Shown here in pieces: positions 27,336-35,184 of a stretch of 58,371 nucleotides of DNA. The DNA lies in contig CALIUO010000013.1 in the NCBI GenBank assembly GCA_938048695.1, positions 1 to 58,371 of the forward strand, read 5' to 3'. Numbering within the stretch: the first letter of the stretch is position 1; each line of letters begins with the position of its first letter. A model generated the notes under the pieces. It saw only the letters and a program-made list of their open reading frames with translations, had not been told where the DNA came from and ran no database searches. The position numbers and the translations under genes are program-made. This stretch comes from an uncultured SAR86 cluster bacterium (GTDB lineage: Bacteria > Pseudomonadota > Gammaproteobacteria > Magnimaribacterales > Magnimaribacteraceae).

Positions 27336-28916
27336 TTGTCAGAAGAAAAAAATTCTGAGGTAGGAGGCTATCACGCTAAAGTTGCCTTAAGCCTATTGGT
27401 ACTCGTCTATATATTCAACTTTGTTGATAGACAAATACTTTCGATTCTAGCTGAGGATATAAAAGCAGACTTAGGAATTTCAAACAGTGACATAGGTTTT
27501 CTATTTGGAACTGCATTTGGAGTATTTTATTCTGTAGTTGGTATACCAATGGGTAAATTGGCAGATTCTTGGAATAGAAAGAATCTCATAAGCATAGGTT
27601 TAGCCTTTTGGAGCTTTATGACTCTCCTCTCCGGAACGGCTAAATCTTTTTTAAGCCTCTCAATTTACAGGTTTGGAGTTGGAATAGGAGAATCTAGTGC
27701 CACTCCTTCTGCTTACTCCTTGTTATCAGACTATTTTTCTCCAAAAGTAAGAGCCACAGTTCTGTCCATATATTCTAGCGGTCTATACATAGGTGCAGGT
27801 ATAGGCCTGTTCTTGGGCGGGGCAATATTAGATACTTGGAATTCTTGGTATCCTGATCACACTCAAGCCCCTTTTGGTCTCAAAGGGTGGCAAGCTGCTT
27901 TCATGGGTGTTGGGCTTCCGGGTATTTTGCTATCTATCATAACTTTTACATTTATTAAGGAGCCTGTAAGAGGCTTGAGCGAAGGTCTAGTTACTGAGCA
28001 AAGTAAAGAGCCGTTTAAAGACACTTTCAAGGAGTTCATAGGCCTTACACCCATATCTCTTCTAGGTAATAAAGATTCATTGAAGTCTTTAGGTATAAAT
28101 TTCATCATCGCCTCAGTGATTTTTATTTTATGTTTTTCTTTATACAAACTAACTGGAGATTTTCTTCAATGGGTGGCTTGGGGAATTGGAACTTATCTAG
28201 TTTGTACATGGATACAGAGTTTGGGTAAGAGAGATATTGTTGCTTTTAGTCTCATGTTTAGGAGTAAGGCAATAATTTATTCATTTATCTCATTTCCTTG
28301 TATACCTTTTGTGGGTTATGCCTATTCTGCTTTTACACCCTCTTTTTATATTAACTACCATGGAATGACAGCGCTAGAAATAGGAACGCTCATAGGTTTG
28401 ATAACTGCCATTGGCTCTTTTATAGGAGTCATCGGAGGAGGCTATTTTGGAGACAAACTAAGAGATAAATACGTTGGTGGAAGACTGTATGTAATTTTTG
28501 TTGGAGGAGTCCTCATTACAACATTAGGTTGCTTGGGAATGATTTATTCAGAGTCTAAAAATATGTCTTTATTATTCAATTTTATTTATCACATCGGTAG
28601 CTCAGTTTATGTTGGATGTGCTGCCACGACTGTGACAAATCTTGTCCTGCCAAGAATGAGAGCTATGGCGGGAGCTTTCTTCATTTTGACTTTAAGCATG
28701 ATTGGTTTGGCACTAGGGCCATATACTCTCGGCAGGATAAGTGATTTGTTTGAATATCAAGGTTATGCGGCTGGAGATGCAATGCAAACCTCTATGGCTC
28801 TTATCCTATTCATATTATTGATACCATCCGTCACGCTATTCTTAGCTGTTAAGCACTTAAAAGATGATGAGGAATCGGTTTCTGAAAGAGCTAGAGCTTT
28901 GGGAGAAATCATTTAA
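27336..28916 (+). CDS. MFS transporter, spinster-like
   Basis: Inner-membrane major facilitator protein of 526 residues, longer than the usual 400-450. The N-terminal half has YIFNFVDRQILSIL and the loop motif GKLADSWNRKN; the next helices carry GVGIGESSATPSAYSLLSDYF, as in spinster-type carriers. A central region (about 245-310) adds extra hydrophobic stretches. The start is TTG at 27336 with GGGG upstream. It probably exports or imports a lipid-like or organic acid substrate of the MaoC/kinase genes; that link is inferred from position. Confidence 0.85.
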   Translation: MSEEKNSEVGGYHAKVALSLLVLVYIFNFVDRQILSILAEDIKADLGISNSDIGFLFGTAFGVFYSVVGIPMGKLADSWNRKNLISIGLAFWSFMTLLSGTAKSFLSLSIYRFGVGIGESSATPSAYSLLSDYFSPKVRATVLSIYSSGLYIGAGIGLFLGGAILDTWNSWYPDHTQAPFGLKGWQAAFMGVGLPGILLSIITFTFIKEPVRGLSEGLVTEQSKEPFKDTFKEFIGLTPISLLGNKDSLKSLGINFIIASVIFILCFSLYKLTGDFLQWVAWGIGTYLVCTWIQSLGKRDIVAFSLMFRSKAIIYSFISFPCIPFVGYAYSAFTPSFYINYHGMTALEIGTLIGLITAIGSFIGVIGGGYFGDKLRDKYVGGRLYVIFVGGVLITTLGCLGMIYSESKNMSLLFNFIYHIGSSVYVGCAATTVTNLVLPRMRAMAGAFFILTLSMIGLALGPYTLGRISDLFEYQGYAAGDAMQTSMALILFILLIPSVTLFLAVKHLKDDEESVSERARALGEII

Positions 28917-28968
28917 AGTGAAGATTCTACTTTTACCGATAAAAAAATTTAATTACTAGGAGAAATAC

Positions 28969-29421
28969 ATGAAACTATTTAAAAGCATTATTTTATCAAT
29001 GCTTTTCTTAATAAATCCTGTTGTATTATTTGGTGATGACGAGAGCGATGTAATGGAAGTAATCAAAACTTGGGCTTCTCTAGAAGGAGACCTAAATAAG
29101 CAAGCTGAGCTCATACGTGATGACAGAGTTATGATTGCTGGCTCTTATGTTTGGCCTGATCAAAAGAATAATTTAATGATCCAAAACGAAAGAAGAGATG
29201 CAACATTAAAAAGAGATTCAGGTTGGAAAATAATGCAGACAATAATTTCACCTAAGGTAAGAATTTATGGCAACGTTGCAGTTGCTCATTTTATAAGAAG
29301 GTTTGACGTTATTCCCGGTGAAGGCGAAGTTTCACCACCCTCAATGGACAATGGGACAATGGTCTTAGTAAAAGATAAAGGTAACTGGGGAATAGCACAT
29401 ACGCATTTCTCCCAGATCTAA
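28969..29421 (+). CDS. Exported SnoaL/DUF4440-like protein of unknown function
   Basis: A 150-residue protein with a signal peptide (about 1-22, ending LFG before DDES). The rest has the spacing of an NTF2-like fold: an N-terminal helix (SDVMEVIKTWASLEGD), then alternating beta-strands (GWKIMQTIISPKVRIYGNVAVAHFIRRFDV) and a closing WGIAHTHFSQI. No catalytic residues can be assigned. AGGAG lies 6 nt before the ATG, and a strong hairpin follows the stop. Confidence 0.6.
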   Translation: MKLFKSIILSMLFLINPVVLFGDDESDVMEVIKTWASLEGDLNKQAELIRDDRVMIAGSYVWPDQKNNLMIQNERRDATLKRDSGWKIMQTIISPKVRIYGNVAVAHFIRRFDVIPGEGEVSPPSMDNGTMVLVKDKGNWGIAHTHFSQI

Positions 29422-29435
29422 TTAAGAGAGTCTAA

Positions 29436-29479
29436 AACTCAGAAATCTGGATACCTCTTTAGATATCCAGATTTGAGTT
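29436..29479. terminator. Long hairpin between converging genes, probable bidirectional terminator
   Basis: Arms AAATCTGGATA (29443-29453) and TATCCAGATTT (29464-29474) pair perfectly around a 10-nt loop; outer AACTC (29436-29440) and GAGTT (29475-29479) extend the stem past a 2-nt bulge. No strong T-run follows in either direction, so it may also protect the 3' ends. Confidence 0.65.
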
Positions 29480-29484
29480 ATCGT

Positions 29485-30198
29485 TTAGCTACCGAAGTAA
29501 ACTTGTTCGCAAATCTCCATATTATCTGACATAACTTCTCCAAGAAGCATCAAACTATCATAGTCCGCGGCCCAAGTTGCTGTTCCGGCAAAGTAATCAT
29601 CAAACAATACTCCCATTGACTGGGCATCCCTTGTAATGGATCTAACCATTAAAGTTTCTATCTCGTGAGTACCACCTCCAATTTGAACGAAAGCACCATT
29701 GAAAAAATTAGGATGTCCTGCCGCTTGAATAGAAGCCTCTAGTTTATTTAGGCCTTCATTAAATGCCTGCAGATTTTCAGCAGATACTTTAATTCTTTGA
29801 ACTCTTTCATAACCAGGCTCTAGTCTGAAAGGTGTTAGAGGTTTCCAAGTAACACCATATTTTATATCTCTCAAATTTTTAAATTGTCTGGGTGCTTGTT
29901 GAGGATCATACTTAGTTCCCCCCACAAGAGCTGAAGCAACATCAGGAAATGCACTCCAAACCATCATTTGGCCTTCATAAGCGTTACCAGAATTAGTAAC
30001 ACAAACTCCTGCGCCTGTAGTGCCAGTTGCTTGGAAGGCGGAAGGATTATCCCTAAGAGTTTCTGTATACTTTCCTATATCTGCAGCAGCTATCATTAGA
30101 GTTGTAAATGCTCCATCAGTAGTTTGCGGCCCATTCTCATCACTTGTAAATGCTGTCAAAGAAAATACGGTAATTGTTAATATTAATAATCTTTTCAT
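29485..30198 (-). CDS. Exported protein of unknown function with two apparent alpha-beta repeats
   Basis: A 237-residue protein with an N-terminal signal peptide (MKRLLILTITVFSLTAF). I do not recognise the family. The mature part looks like two related halves, each with a strand-helix-strand pattern: TTLMIAAADIGKYTETLR to MVWSAF, then YERVQRIKVSAENLQAFNEGLNKLEA to LMVRSITRD. This resembles tandem dimeric alpha-beta-barrel modules. One Cys lies in GAGVCVTN and one near the end (EICEQVYFGS), so a disulphide is possible. It converges on the SnoaL-like exported gene. Confidence 0.55.
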   Translation of the reverse strand: MKRLLILTITVFSLTAFTSDENGPQTTDGAFTTLMIAAADIGKYTETLRDNPSAFQATGTTGAGVCVTNSGNAYEGQMMVWSAFPDVASALVGGTKYDPQQAPRQFKNLRDIKYGVTWKPLTPFRLEPGYERVQRIKVSAENLQAFNEGLNKLEASIQAAGHPNFFNGAFVQIGGGTHEIETLMVRSITRDAQSMGVLFDDYFAGTATWAADYDSLMLLGEVMSDNMEICEQVYFGS

Positions 30199-30290
30199 AG
30201 TTATTTCTCATTTGTTATTTCTTTAGCGTACAGCAATAAGTAAGTAGTATTCAAGTTAATGTTGTTCAGGCAATGAAATTGCTTGAATTC

Positions 30291-30740
30291 TTACTTGAAA
30301 GAAGTTTGAAATAACTCCTTATAGGTTTTTTTTAACGTAGGATGAATGTAATCAGGTGCTATTTCAACCAATGGCTCTAGTACGAACTTATAGTTTTCAA
30401 TATCTGAACTGGGAATCTCCAAACCATCTTCGTTTATCAGCATATCTCCATATAAAATTAGGTCTAAATCTATCACCCTATTAGACATACCTTTCTGTGA
30501 GATTGTTCTTCCCATTTTTTCTTCAATGCTTTTAAGCGTTCTACGAATCTCGTTAGGCTTCTTGTCAGATTTAAACTTACAAACACTATTTAAGAAATCT
30601 CCTCCAGTAAAACCTTCGGCAGGTGTTTGATATATCCCTGAGTAAGTTACTTCAAAGAGTAAATTCAGGTGTTCTTTTACCAAAAGCATATTGGATTCAG
30701 CATCAATATTGCTTCCTATGCTTACAAAAATAGTTTGCAT
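30291..30740 (-). CDS. folK: 2-amino-4-hydroxy-6-hydroxymethyldihydropteridine diphosphokinase FolK
   Basis: Transfers pyrophosphate to 6-hydroxymethyl-dihydropterin in folate synthesis. It has 149 residues. FVSIGSNIDAES is at the N-terminus; GRTISQKGMSNRVIDLDLILYGD carries the metal-binding Asp pair. It overlaps folB by 1 nt (folB stop, folK start), in the order tsaD-folB-folK. Confidence 0.96.
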   Translation of the reverse strand: MQTIFVSIGSNIDAESNMLLVKEHLNLLFEVTYSGIYQTPAEGFTGGDFLNSVCKFKSDKKPNEIRRTLKSIEEKMGRTISQKGMSNRVIDLDLILYGDMLINEDGLEIPSSDIENYKFVLEPLVEIAPDYIHPTLKKTYKELFQTSFK

Positions 30741-31087
30741 CAGGGTCTTACTATAGAAACGCCTACCGAGTCTGAACCTCGCATTGCACCAGGCTTGTAA
30801 ACACTGACTTTTATTTTTGAAATTGGAAATTCTTTAAGAATAATCTTGGCAATATTCTCTGCCAGGGTCTCAACTAATTTAAATTTAGAATTTTTGATGA
30901 AGGAAGTAACTCTCTTGCCAACAAGCTTATAGTTAAGCGCAACTTCTATGTCATCAGATCTAGCGGCAGGTTTATTATCAAAGTCCATTTCTATATCTAC
31001 AGAAATTAGCTGCCTAACCTCCCTCTCCCATTGAAATATGCCAATCACTGCCTCAACTTCAAGATTATTTATTACTACTTTATCCAT
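30740..31087 (-). CDS. folB: Dihydroneopterin aldolase FolB
   Basis: Produces 6-hydroxymethyl-dihydropterin and glycolaldehyde. It has 115 residues. VEAVIGIFQWEREVRQ supplies the conserved substrate-binding Glu; DDIEVALNYKLVGKRVTSFI and LVETLAENIAKIIL follow; the catalytic Lys is in ISKIKVSVYKPGAM. It overlaps the tsaD stop by 8 nt. plsY, between folB and tsaD in Pseudomonas as I recall, is missing. Confidence 0.95.
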   Translation of the reverse strand: MDKVVINNLEVEAVIGIFQWEREVRQLISVDIEMDFDNKPAARSDDIEVALNYKLVGKRVTSFIKNSKFKLVETLAENIAKIILKEFPISKIKVSVYKPGAMRGSDSVGVSIVRP

Positions 31088-32090
31088 AATCTAATTCAGA
31101 AAGTGGCCATCTCGGTTTGATTTCTAGGCCATTATCTAATTTGTTTTTCCCTAAATAGAAACTACCGGCATAAGCTATCATCGCTCCATTATCTGTGCAT
31201 CTTTCTATTGGAGGAAAAAATATCTTTTTGTCTGTTAATCCATTAATCAATTTTTCTCTTATATTTTTATTAGAGGCCACACCTCCTCCTATAACTAACT
31301 CCGTGAGACCAGTTAATCTTAATGCTTTTTGGCATTTCCAAAGAAGTGTATCAGCAACTGCGGCTTGAAAAGAGGCTGCTATGTCAGCCTTTTGATTATC
31401 AGATGCTTTGCTTATTTTTTTGGACTCATAGAAAACAGCAGTTTTTAATCCGCTGAAACTGAAATCTAAGTTATCTTTATCAGTCATAGGTCTTGGAAAA
31501 TTAAAAGCCTCGGGATTGCCTTCTCTGGCCAATAACTCAATTTTTGGACCCCCTGGATACCCAAGTTCTAAAATCTTCGCAACTTTATCAAATGCCTCTC
31601 CTACTGCATCATCTAAAGTTTGACCGATAATCTCATACCTTCCGAGTGCTTTAGCGTGTATTAGCAGACAGTGACCTCCAGAAATTAAAAGAGTAAGAAA
31701 AGGAAAGGATGGAGGCGGGCTCTCTAGAAGATTAATTAGTAAATGTGCTTCCATATGATGCACTCCTACTGATGGTTTACCTAGAGCTAAGGCAATTGAT
31801 TTAGCTGCAGAAGCACCAACTAAAAGAGGTCCTCTTAAACCAGGACCAGCTGTATACGCTATACCGTCGATCTCATCAATATCTAATCCAGATTCCGCTA
31901 CTGTCAAACGTAACAAAGGTATTATTTTCTTTAGATGATCTCTAGAAGCTAGCTCAGGAACAACTCCACCATATTCAGCATGCTTAGAGGCTTGACTATA
32001 TAGTTGCTCAGACACGATCATATTTTTTTCAGTATCGAATATCGCAACACCAGTTTCGTCGCAAGACGTTTCTATTCCTAAGACTTTCAT
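31080..32090 (-). CDS. tsaD: tRNA N6-adenosine threonylcarbamoyltransferase TsaD
   Basis: ASKHA-fold enzyme of universal t6A37 tRNA modification. From the ATG at 32090 it is 336 residues and begins MKVLGIETSCDETGVAI, the family start; an upstream in-frame start would add 18 unconserved residues. HHMEAHL carries the metal-binding His pair, followed by LISGGHC and GGVASNKNI. It is divergent from rpsU with 99 bp between, and 8-nt-overlapping with folB. Confidence 0.98.
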   Translation of the reverse strand: MKVLGIETSCDETGVAIFDTEKNMIVSEQLYSQASKHAEYGGVVPELASRDHLKKIIPLLRLTVAESGLDIDEIDGIAYTAGPGLRGPLLVGASAAKSIALALGKPSVGVHHMEAHLLINLLESPPPSFPFLTLLISGGHCLLIHAKALGRYEIIGQTLDDAVGEAFDKVAKILELGYPGGPKIELLAREGNPEAFNFPRPMTDKDNLDFSFSGLKTAVFYESKKISKASDNQKADIAASFQAAVADTLLWKCQKALRLTGLTELVIGGGVASNKNIREKLINGLTDKKIFFPPIERCTDNGAMIAYAGSFYLGKNKLDNGLEIKPRWPLSELDYG

Positions 32091-32137
32091 AATTTCAAGA
32101 TATGCTATTCTCGTTGAAAATAAAAAAAAAGAAACTC

Positions 32138-32166
32138 TTTCCAAATTAAAAATGGTTCTATAGAAT
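32138..32166 (+). promoter_or_regulatory. Probable rpsU promoter with GC-rich discriminator
   Basis: TTTCCA (32138-32143), 17-bp spacer, TAGAAT (32161-32166), then TGCCGCC and the palindrome CTCTTAAGAG before the rpsU ATG at 32190. The TGC-rich discriminator and the CTTAAGA start region resemble the rpoD and hisB promoters. Confidence 0.5.
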
Positions 32167-32189
32167 TGCCGCCTCTTAAGAGATTATTT

Positions 32190-32405
32190 ATGCCATCAAT
32201 TAAAATAAGACCAAATGAATCTTTTGATGTAGGGCTCAGGAAGTTCAAAAGAGCCTGTGAAAAAGCAGGAATCATACCTGAAATAAGAAAAAGAGAGTTC
32301 TATGAAAAACCTACTTCAGTTCTGAAAAGAAAAAAGGCCGCTGCTGTTAAAAGAGAACAAAAAAATCAAAGAAAAAATAGATTAGGAAGACCTCCTAGAT
32401 TCTAG
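32190..32405 (+). CDS. rpsU: 30S ribosomal protein bS21
   Basis: A 71-residue basic ribosomal protein. [20 protein letters not shown] is the family N-terminus, and the C-terminal half is Lys/Arg-rich. The start at 32190 fits the family; an in-frame upstream start at 32166 would add eight residues. It is followed by yqeY after 10 nt but not by dnaG-rpoD, so the macromolecular synthesis operon is split in this genome. Confidence 0.98.
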   Translation: MPSIKIRPNESFDVGLRKFKRACEKAGIIPEIRKREFYEKPTSVLKRKKAAAVKREQKNQRKNRLGRPPRF

Positions 32406-32415
32406 TCGAAGCCTT

Positions 32416-32868
32416 ATGGCAAGTTCCATCAAAACCCTCATAGAGGAAGCTGTGAAGTCTTCAATGAGAGAAAAAAATAAAGAGAAGACGACTACCCTAA
32501 GAATGGCTATTTCTGAGCTCAAGAAAGAAGAGATAGATAGACGGATAGAACTTGATAACCAAGATTCCATCAAAATAATCCAAAGGATGATCAAACAAAG
32601 AAAAGACTCATTCAATCAATTCATAGAGGCCGGGAGAAAAGAATTAGCAGAAAAAGAAACTTCTGAAATATCAATATTACAAGAATTTCTGCCCGAGCAA
32701 CTCGATGAAAACGAGATATCAAAATTAGTTAAATCAGCCATCACTGAAACAGGTGCAACACAGCCTAAAGATATGGGCTTGGTTATGGGTGCTTTGAAAT
32801 CTAAAATAAGTGGCAATGCAGATATGGGCATTGTAAGCAGAATAGTAAAAGAAAATCTGTCGGGTTAA
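32416..32868 (+). CDS. yqeY: GatB/YqeY domain-containing protein
   Basis: A 150-residue helical protein of the YqeY family, related to the tRNA-binding C-terminal domain of GatB. KTLIEEAVKSSMREKNKEKTT and LRMAISELKKEEIDRR are typical, and the C-terminal PKDMGLVMGALKSKISGNADMG matches the GatB tail domain. Its exact role is not established. It follows rpsU in many proteobacteria, as here. Confidence 0.93.
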   Translation: MASSIKTLIEEAVKSSMREKNKEKTTTLRMAISELKKEEIDRRIELDNQDSIKIIQRMIKQRKDSFNQFIEAGRKELAEKETSEISILQEFLPEQLDENEISKLVKSAITETGATQPKDMGLVMGALKSKISGNADMGIVSRIVKENLSG

Positions 32869-32888
32869 TCAAATTTAGCTATCTATCT

Positions 32889-33491
32889 CTAAGTTTCAGC
32901 AAGTCTTGCTTCTGCTGCTTTCACAGCTGCATAAGTTGTTTGATCTACCTCTATATTAAGTAAATTTCCATTTTGTACTTCAGAAAGATTGGTGGCGCTA
33001 AGTGTTTCAGGAATTAAGAAAACCGAGAAACTTTTATCAGTTTTTTTTGCTACAGTAAGACTGGCTCCATTAATAGCAACATAACCCTTTAAAAAAATAT
33101 AATTAACCCATTCGTCTGGACATTCAACTGCTAACTCTACTTCATCACCAGATTCGATAAGTTTAGCTGGTGCTCTGCAGGAAATATGACCAGATAAGAT
33201 GTGCCCACCTACTTCGTCACCGAACTTAAGCGACCTTTCCATATTGACTTTGGAGGATACTGAAATTTCTTCAAGATTAGTAACCCTCAGTGTCTCCGGT
33301 ATGACATCAAATGCAACAGAGTTTTCGTTAAATTTCGTAGCGGTTAAGCAGACTCCATTGACTGCGATACTAGCCCCAATCTCTAGGTTCTTCAGAAATG
33401 TTGGTTCTACATCAACCTCTATAGAAATTCCTGAGCTGGTCTTTTCCTTTGAGGAAATAATTCCTATTTCTTGAACAATACCTGTAAACAT
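32889..33491 (-). CDS. ribE: Riboflavin synthase (alpha subunit)
   Basis: Dismutates two lumazines into riboflavin. The 200 residues form two lumazine-binding repeats: MFTGIVQEIG and NGVCLTA in the first; FGDEVGGHILSGHIS, INGASLTV and FLIPETLSATNL in the second. It overlaps pyrE by 1 nt. Other riboflavin genes are not in the window, and no FMN riboswitch is visible upstream. Some annotations use ribC for this gene. Confidence 0.96.
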   Translation of the reverse strand: MFTGIVQEIGIISSKEKTSSGISIEVDVEPTFLKNLEIGASIAVNGVCLTATKFNENSVAFDVIPETLRVTNLEEISVSSKVNMERSLKFGDEVGGHILSGHISCRAPAKLIESGDEVELAVECPDEWVNYIFLKGYVAINGASLTVAKKTDKSFSVFLIPETLSATNLSEVQNGNLLNIEVDQTTYAAVKAAEARLAET

Positions 33492-34120
33492 TAATTATTT
33501 GAAAGATGTTTTCTTATTATATTAGCTTCGTTGTCTCTCTTAGACTTATCCAAGAACTCAACTAACTGGGAGATTCTTGCAATAGAAAGAAATTCAATAT
33601 TACATTCTTCTGTAATCACATCTCTTGCTATTGACCCATCGATTATTTCCTCCCTATCAAGAGCCACCAAGCAACTGGTCACATTTCCACCAGCACCAGA
33701 AACAAGTTTTATAGATTCCTTAAGAGCTGTCCCTGCTGTGAGTACATCATCAATTACCAGTATGTTTTTGTCTTTTACATCGCCGACAATGACGCCCCCT
33801 TCTCCATGTTCCTTTTCTTCTTTTCTGTCGAAAGCAAAGGGAAAGGGCCTAGAGGTTTTAGCGGTTAATGAAGCTGATAAAGCACTTGCCAAAGGTATTC
33901 CTTTGTAAGCCGGCCCAAAAATAACATCGAAAGATATCTCTTTTTCGATTAATAAATCAGCGTAAAGATTCGCAAGTTCTAAAATATGACCTTTTGAAAA
34001 CAAGGATCCAATATTAAAAAAATAAGGACTTTTTTTACCTGATTTAAGAGTGAAATCTCCCAATAAGAGAGCATCTGACTTCAAAGCCAGCTCAAAAAAT
34101 GTATTTTCCTTTTTTGACAT
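33491..34120 (-). CDS. pyrE: Orotate phosphoribosyltransferase PyrE
   Basis: Makes OMP from orotate and PRPP. It has 209 residues. SGKKSPYFFNIG is near the N-terminus, FGPAYKGIPLA in the middle, and the PRPP loop VIDDVLTAGTA follows the flexible loop RKEEKEHGEGG. It is divergent from gmk (59 bp). Its stop overlaps the ribE start (TAATG), so the two are probably co-transcribed. Confidence 0.97.
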   Translation of the reverse strand: MSKKENTFFELALKSDALLLGDFTLKSGKKSPYFFNIGSLFSKGHILELANLYADLLIEKEISFDVIFGPAYKGIPLASALSASLTAKTSRPFPFAFDRKEEKEHGEGGVIVGDVKDKNILVIDDVLTAGTALKESIKLVSGAGGNVTSCLVALDREEIIDGSIARDVITEECNIEFLSIARISQLVEFLDKSKRDNEANIIRKHLSNN

Positions 34121-34179
34121 TATTTTTAAAAACTTAAATATTTTAAAGGTATTTCACCTACAATAAACTGTTTTTAGTC

Positions 34180-34794
34180 ATGGGCAAATTATTTGTTATA
34201 TCCGCACCGTCTGGAACGGGCAAAACCTCATTAATTCAAGCTATCCTTGAAGATTCTGCTGCAACAAATACCAAGCTTGGCATCTCTTGCACTACAAGAA
34301 AAGAGAGGCCTAAAGAAATTAATGGAGTTTCTTATTTCTTTATAACTAATGAAAAGTTTAAAGATAAAATTAAAAACAAAGAGTTATTGGAATACGCAGA
34401 AGTATATGGAAATCTTTATGGTACTCCAAAGGATTGGGTTTTATCGGTTCTGTCTAAGGGCGAAAATGTATTATTAGAACTAGACACTCAAGGTGCTTTG
34501 CAAGTAAAAGAATCTTTCCCTGAATCAAAGACGATATTTATCATTCCACCTTCTTATGAGGACCTTGCAAAGAGACTTGAATTAAGAGCTCAAGATTCTA
34601 ATGAGGAGATACTCAGGAGACTTAAAGAAGCAAAAAAGGAAGTCAATGTAGGAAAAGATTTTGATCAAATTGTTGTCAATAATAATTTTGAAGAAACTCT
34701 GAATGACTTGAAGCAATTTATCTTTAGAGGACTAAAGCCCTCAACTGCTAGACAGGATGCAGTAAATAAATCGTTAAATCTATTACTGGATTAG
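34180..34794 (+). CDS. gmk: Guanylate kinase
   Basis: Phosphorylates GMP to GDP. It has 204 residues. The P-loop SAPSGTGKTSL is at the N-terminus, then SCTTRKERPKEINGVSYFF (GMP binding) and LLELDTQGALQVK. It begins the run gmk-rpoZ-spoT-ridA-recG, a gammaproteobacterial neighbourhood where GMP metabolism meets (p)ppGpp synthesis. Confidence 0.98.
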   Translation: MGKLFVISAPSGTGKTSLIQAILEDSAATNTKLGISCTTRKERPKEINGVSYFFITNEKFKDKIKNKELLEYAEVYGNLYGTPKDWVLSVLSKGENVLLELDTQGALQVKESFPESKTIFIIPPSYEDLAKRLELRAQDSNEEILRRLKEAKKEVNVGKDFDQIVVNNNFEETLNDLKQFIFRGLKPSTARQDAVNKSLNLLLD

Positions 34795-34844
34795 ACTAAG
34801 ACTTTGCTTTAGAATGCAGCCCTCACAATAAAATCGTATATAAA

Positions 34845-35117
34845 ATGGCTAGAATCACAGTTGAAGACGCTTTAGAGAAAGTAACCACTAGGTATGAGTT
34901 AATATTACTCGCTGCAAAAAGGGCAAGACAGCTTGCTACAGGTGGAAGGCGTCCTACTTTAGAATGGGAAGGTGATAAGCCAACTGTAATGGCATTAAGA
35001 GAAATAGAGGCCGGAACAGTGACAACAGATAATATTAACGAACTGAAAGTTGATATAGCTGATCTTGAGCAAGAATTCTCTGATGAACTGTCTGCTGAAG
35101 ACCTACCTCAAACATAA
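34845..35117 (+). CDS. rpoZ: RNA polymerase omega subunit RpoZ
   Basis: Small RNA polymerase subunit of 90 residues that helps assembly and forms part of a ppGpp-binding site. [20 protein letters not shown] and [12 protein letters not shown] are family signatures. It lies between gmk and spoT, as in other gammaproteobacteria. Confidence 0.97.
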   Translation: MARITVEDALEKVTTRYELILLAAKRARQLATGGRRPTLEWEGDKPTVMALREIEAGTVTTDNINELKVDIADLEQEFSDELSAEDLPQT

Positions 35118-35149
35118 ATAATCCTAAAAAATTAGCAATAAGCTATAAA

Positions 35150-35172
35150 AACAGGGATACTTTATCTCTGTT
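35150..35172 (+). terminator. Hairpin between rpoZ and spoT (weak terminator or leader hairpin)
   Basis: AACAGGGATA (35150-35159) pairs with TATCTCTGTT (35163-35172) with one G-U pair and a 3-nt loop, followed by AT-rich sequence without a clean T-run, 12 nt before the spoT ATG. It may reduce read-through or affect spoT translation. Confidence 0.4.
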
Positions 35173-35184
35173 AATATTATTGTT

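Noticed and set aside
32091-32144. Extended N-terminus of TsaD (18 residues)
   Set aside because: The conserved family start is MKVLGIETSCDETG at 32090; the extension is unconserved and runs into the rpsU promoter region.
33492-34179. FMN riboswitch or pyrimidine attenuator near ribE/pyrE
   Set aside because: ribE overlaps pyrE, and the 59-bp pyrE-gmk intergenic region is too short and shows no such structure.
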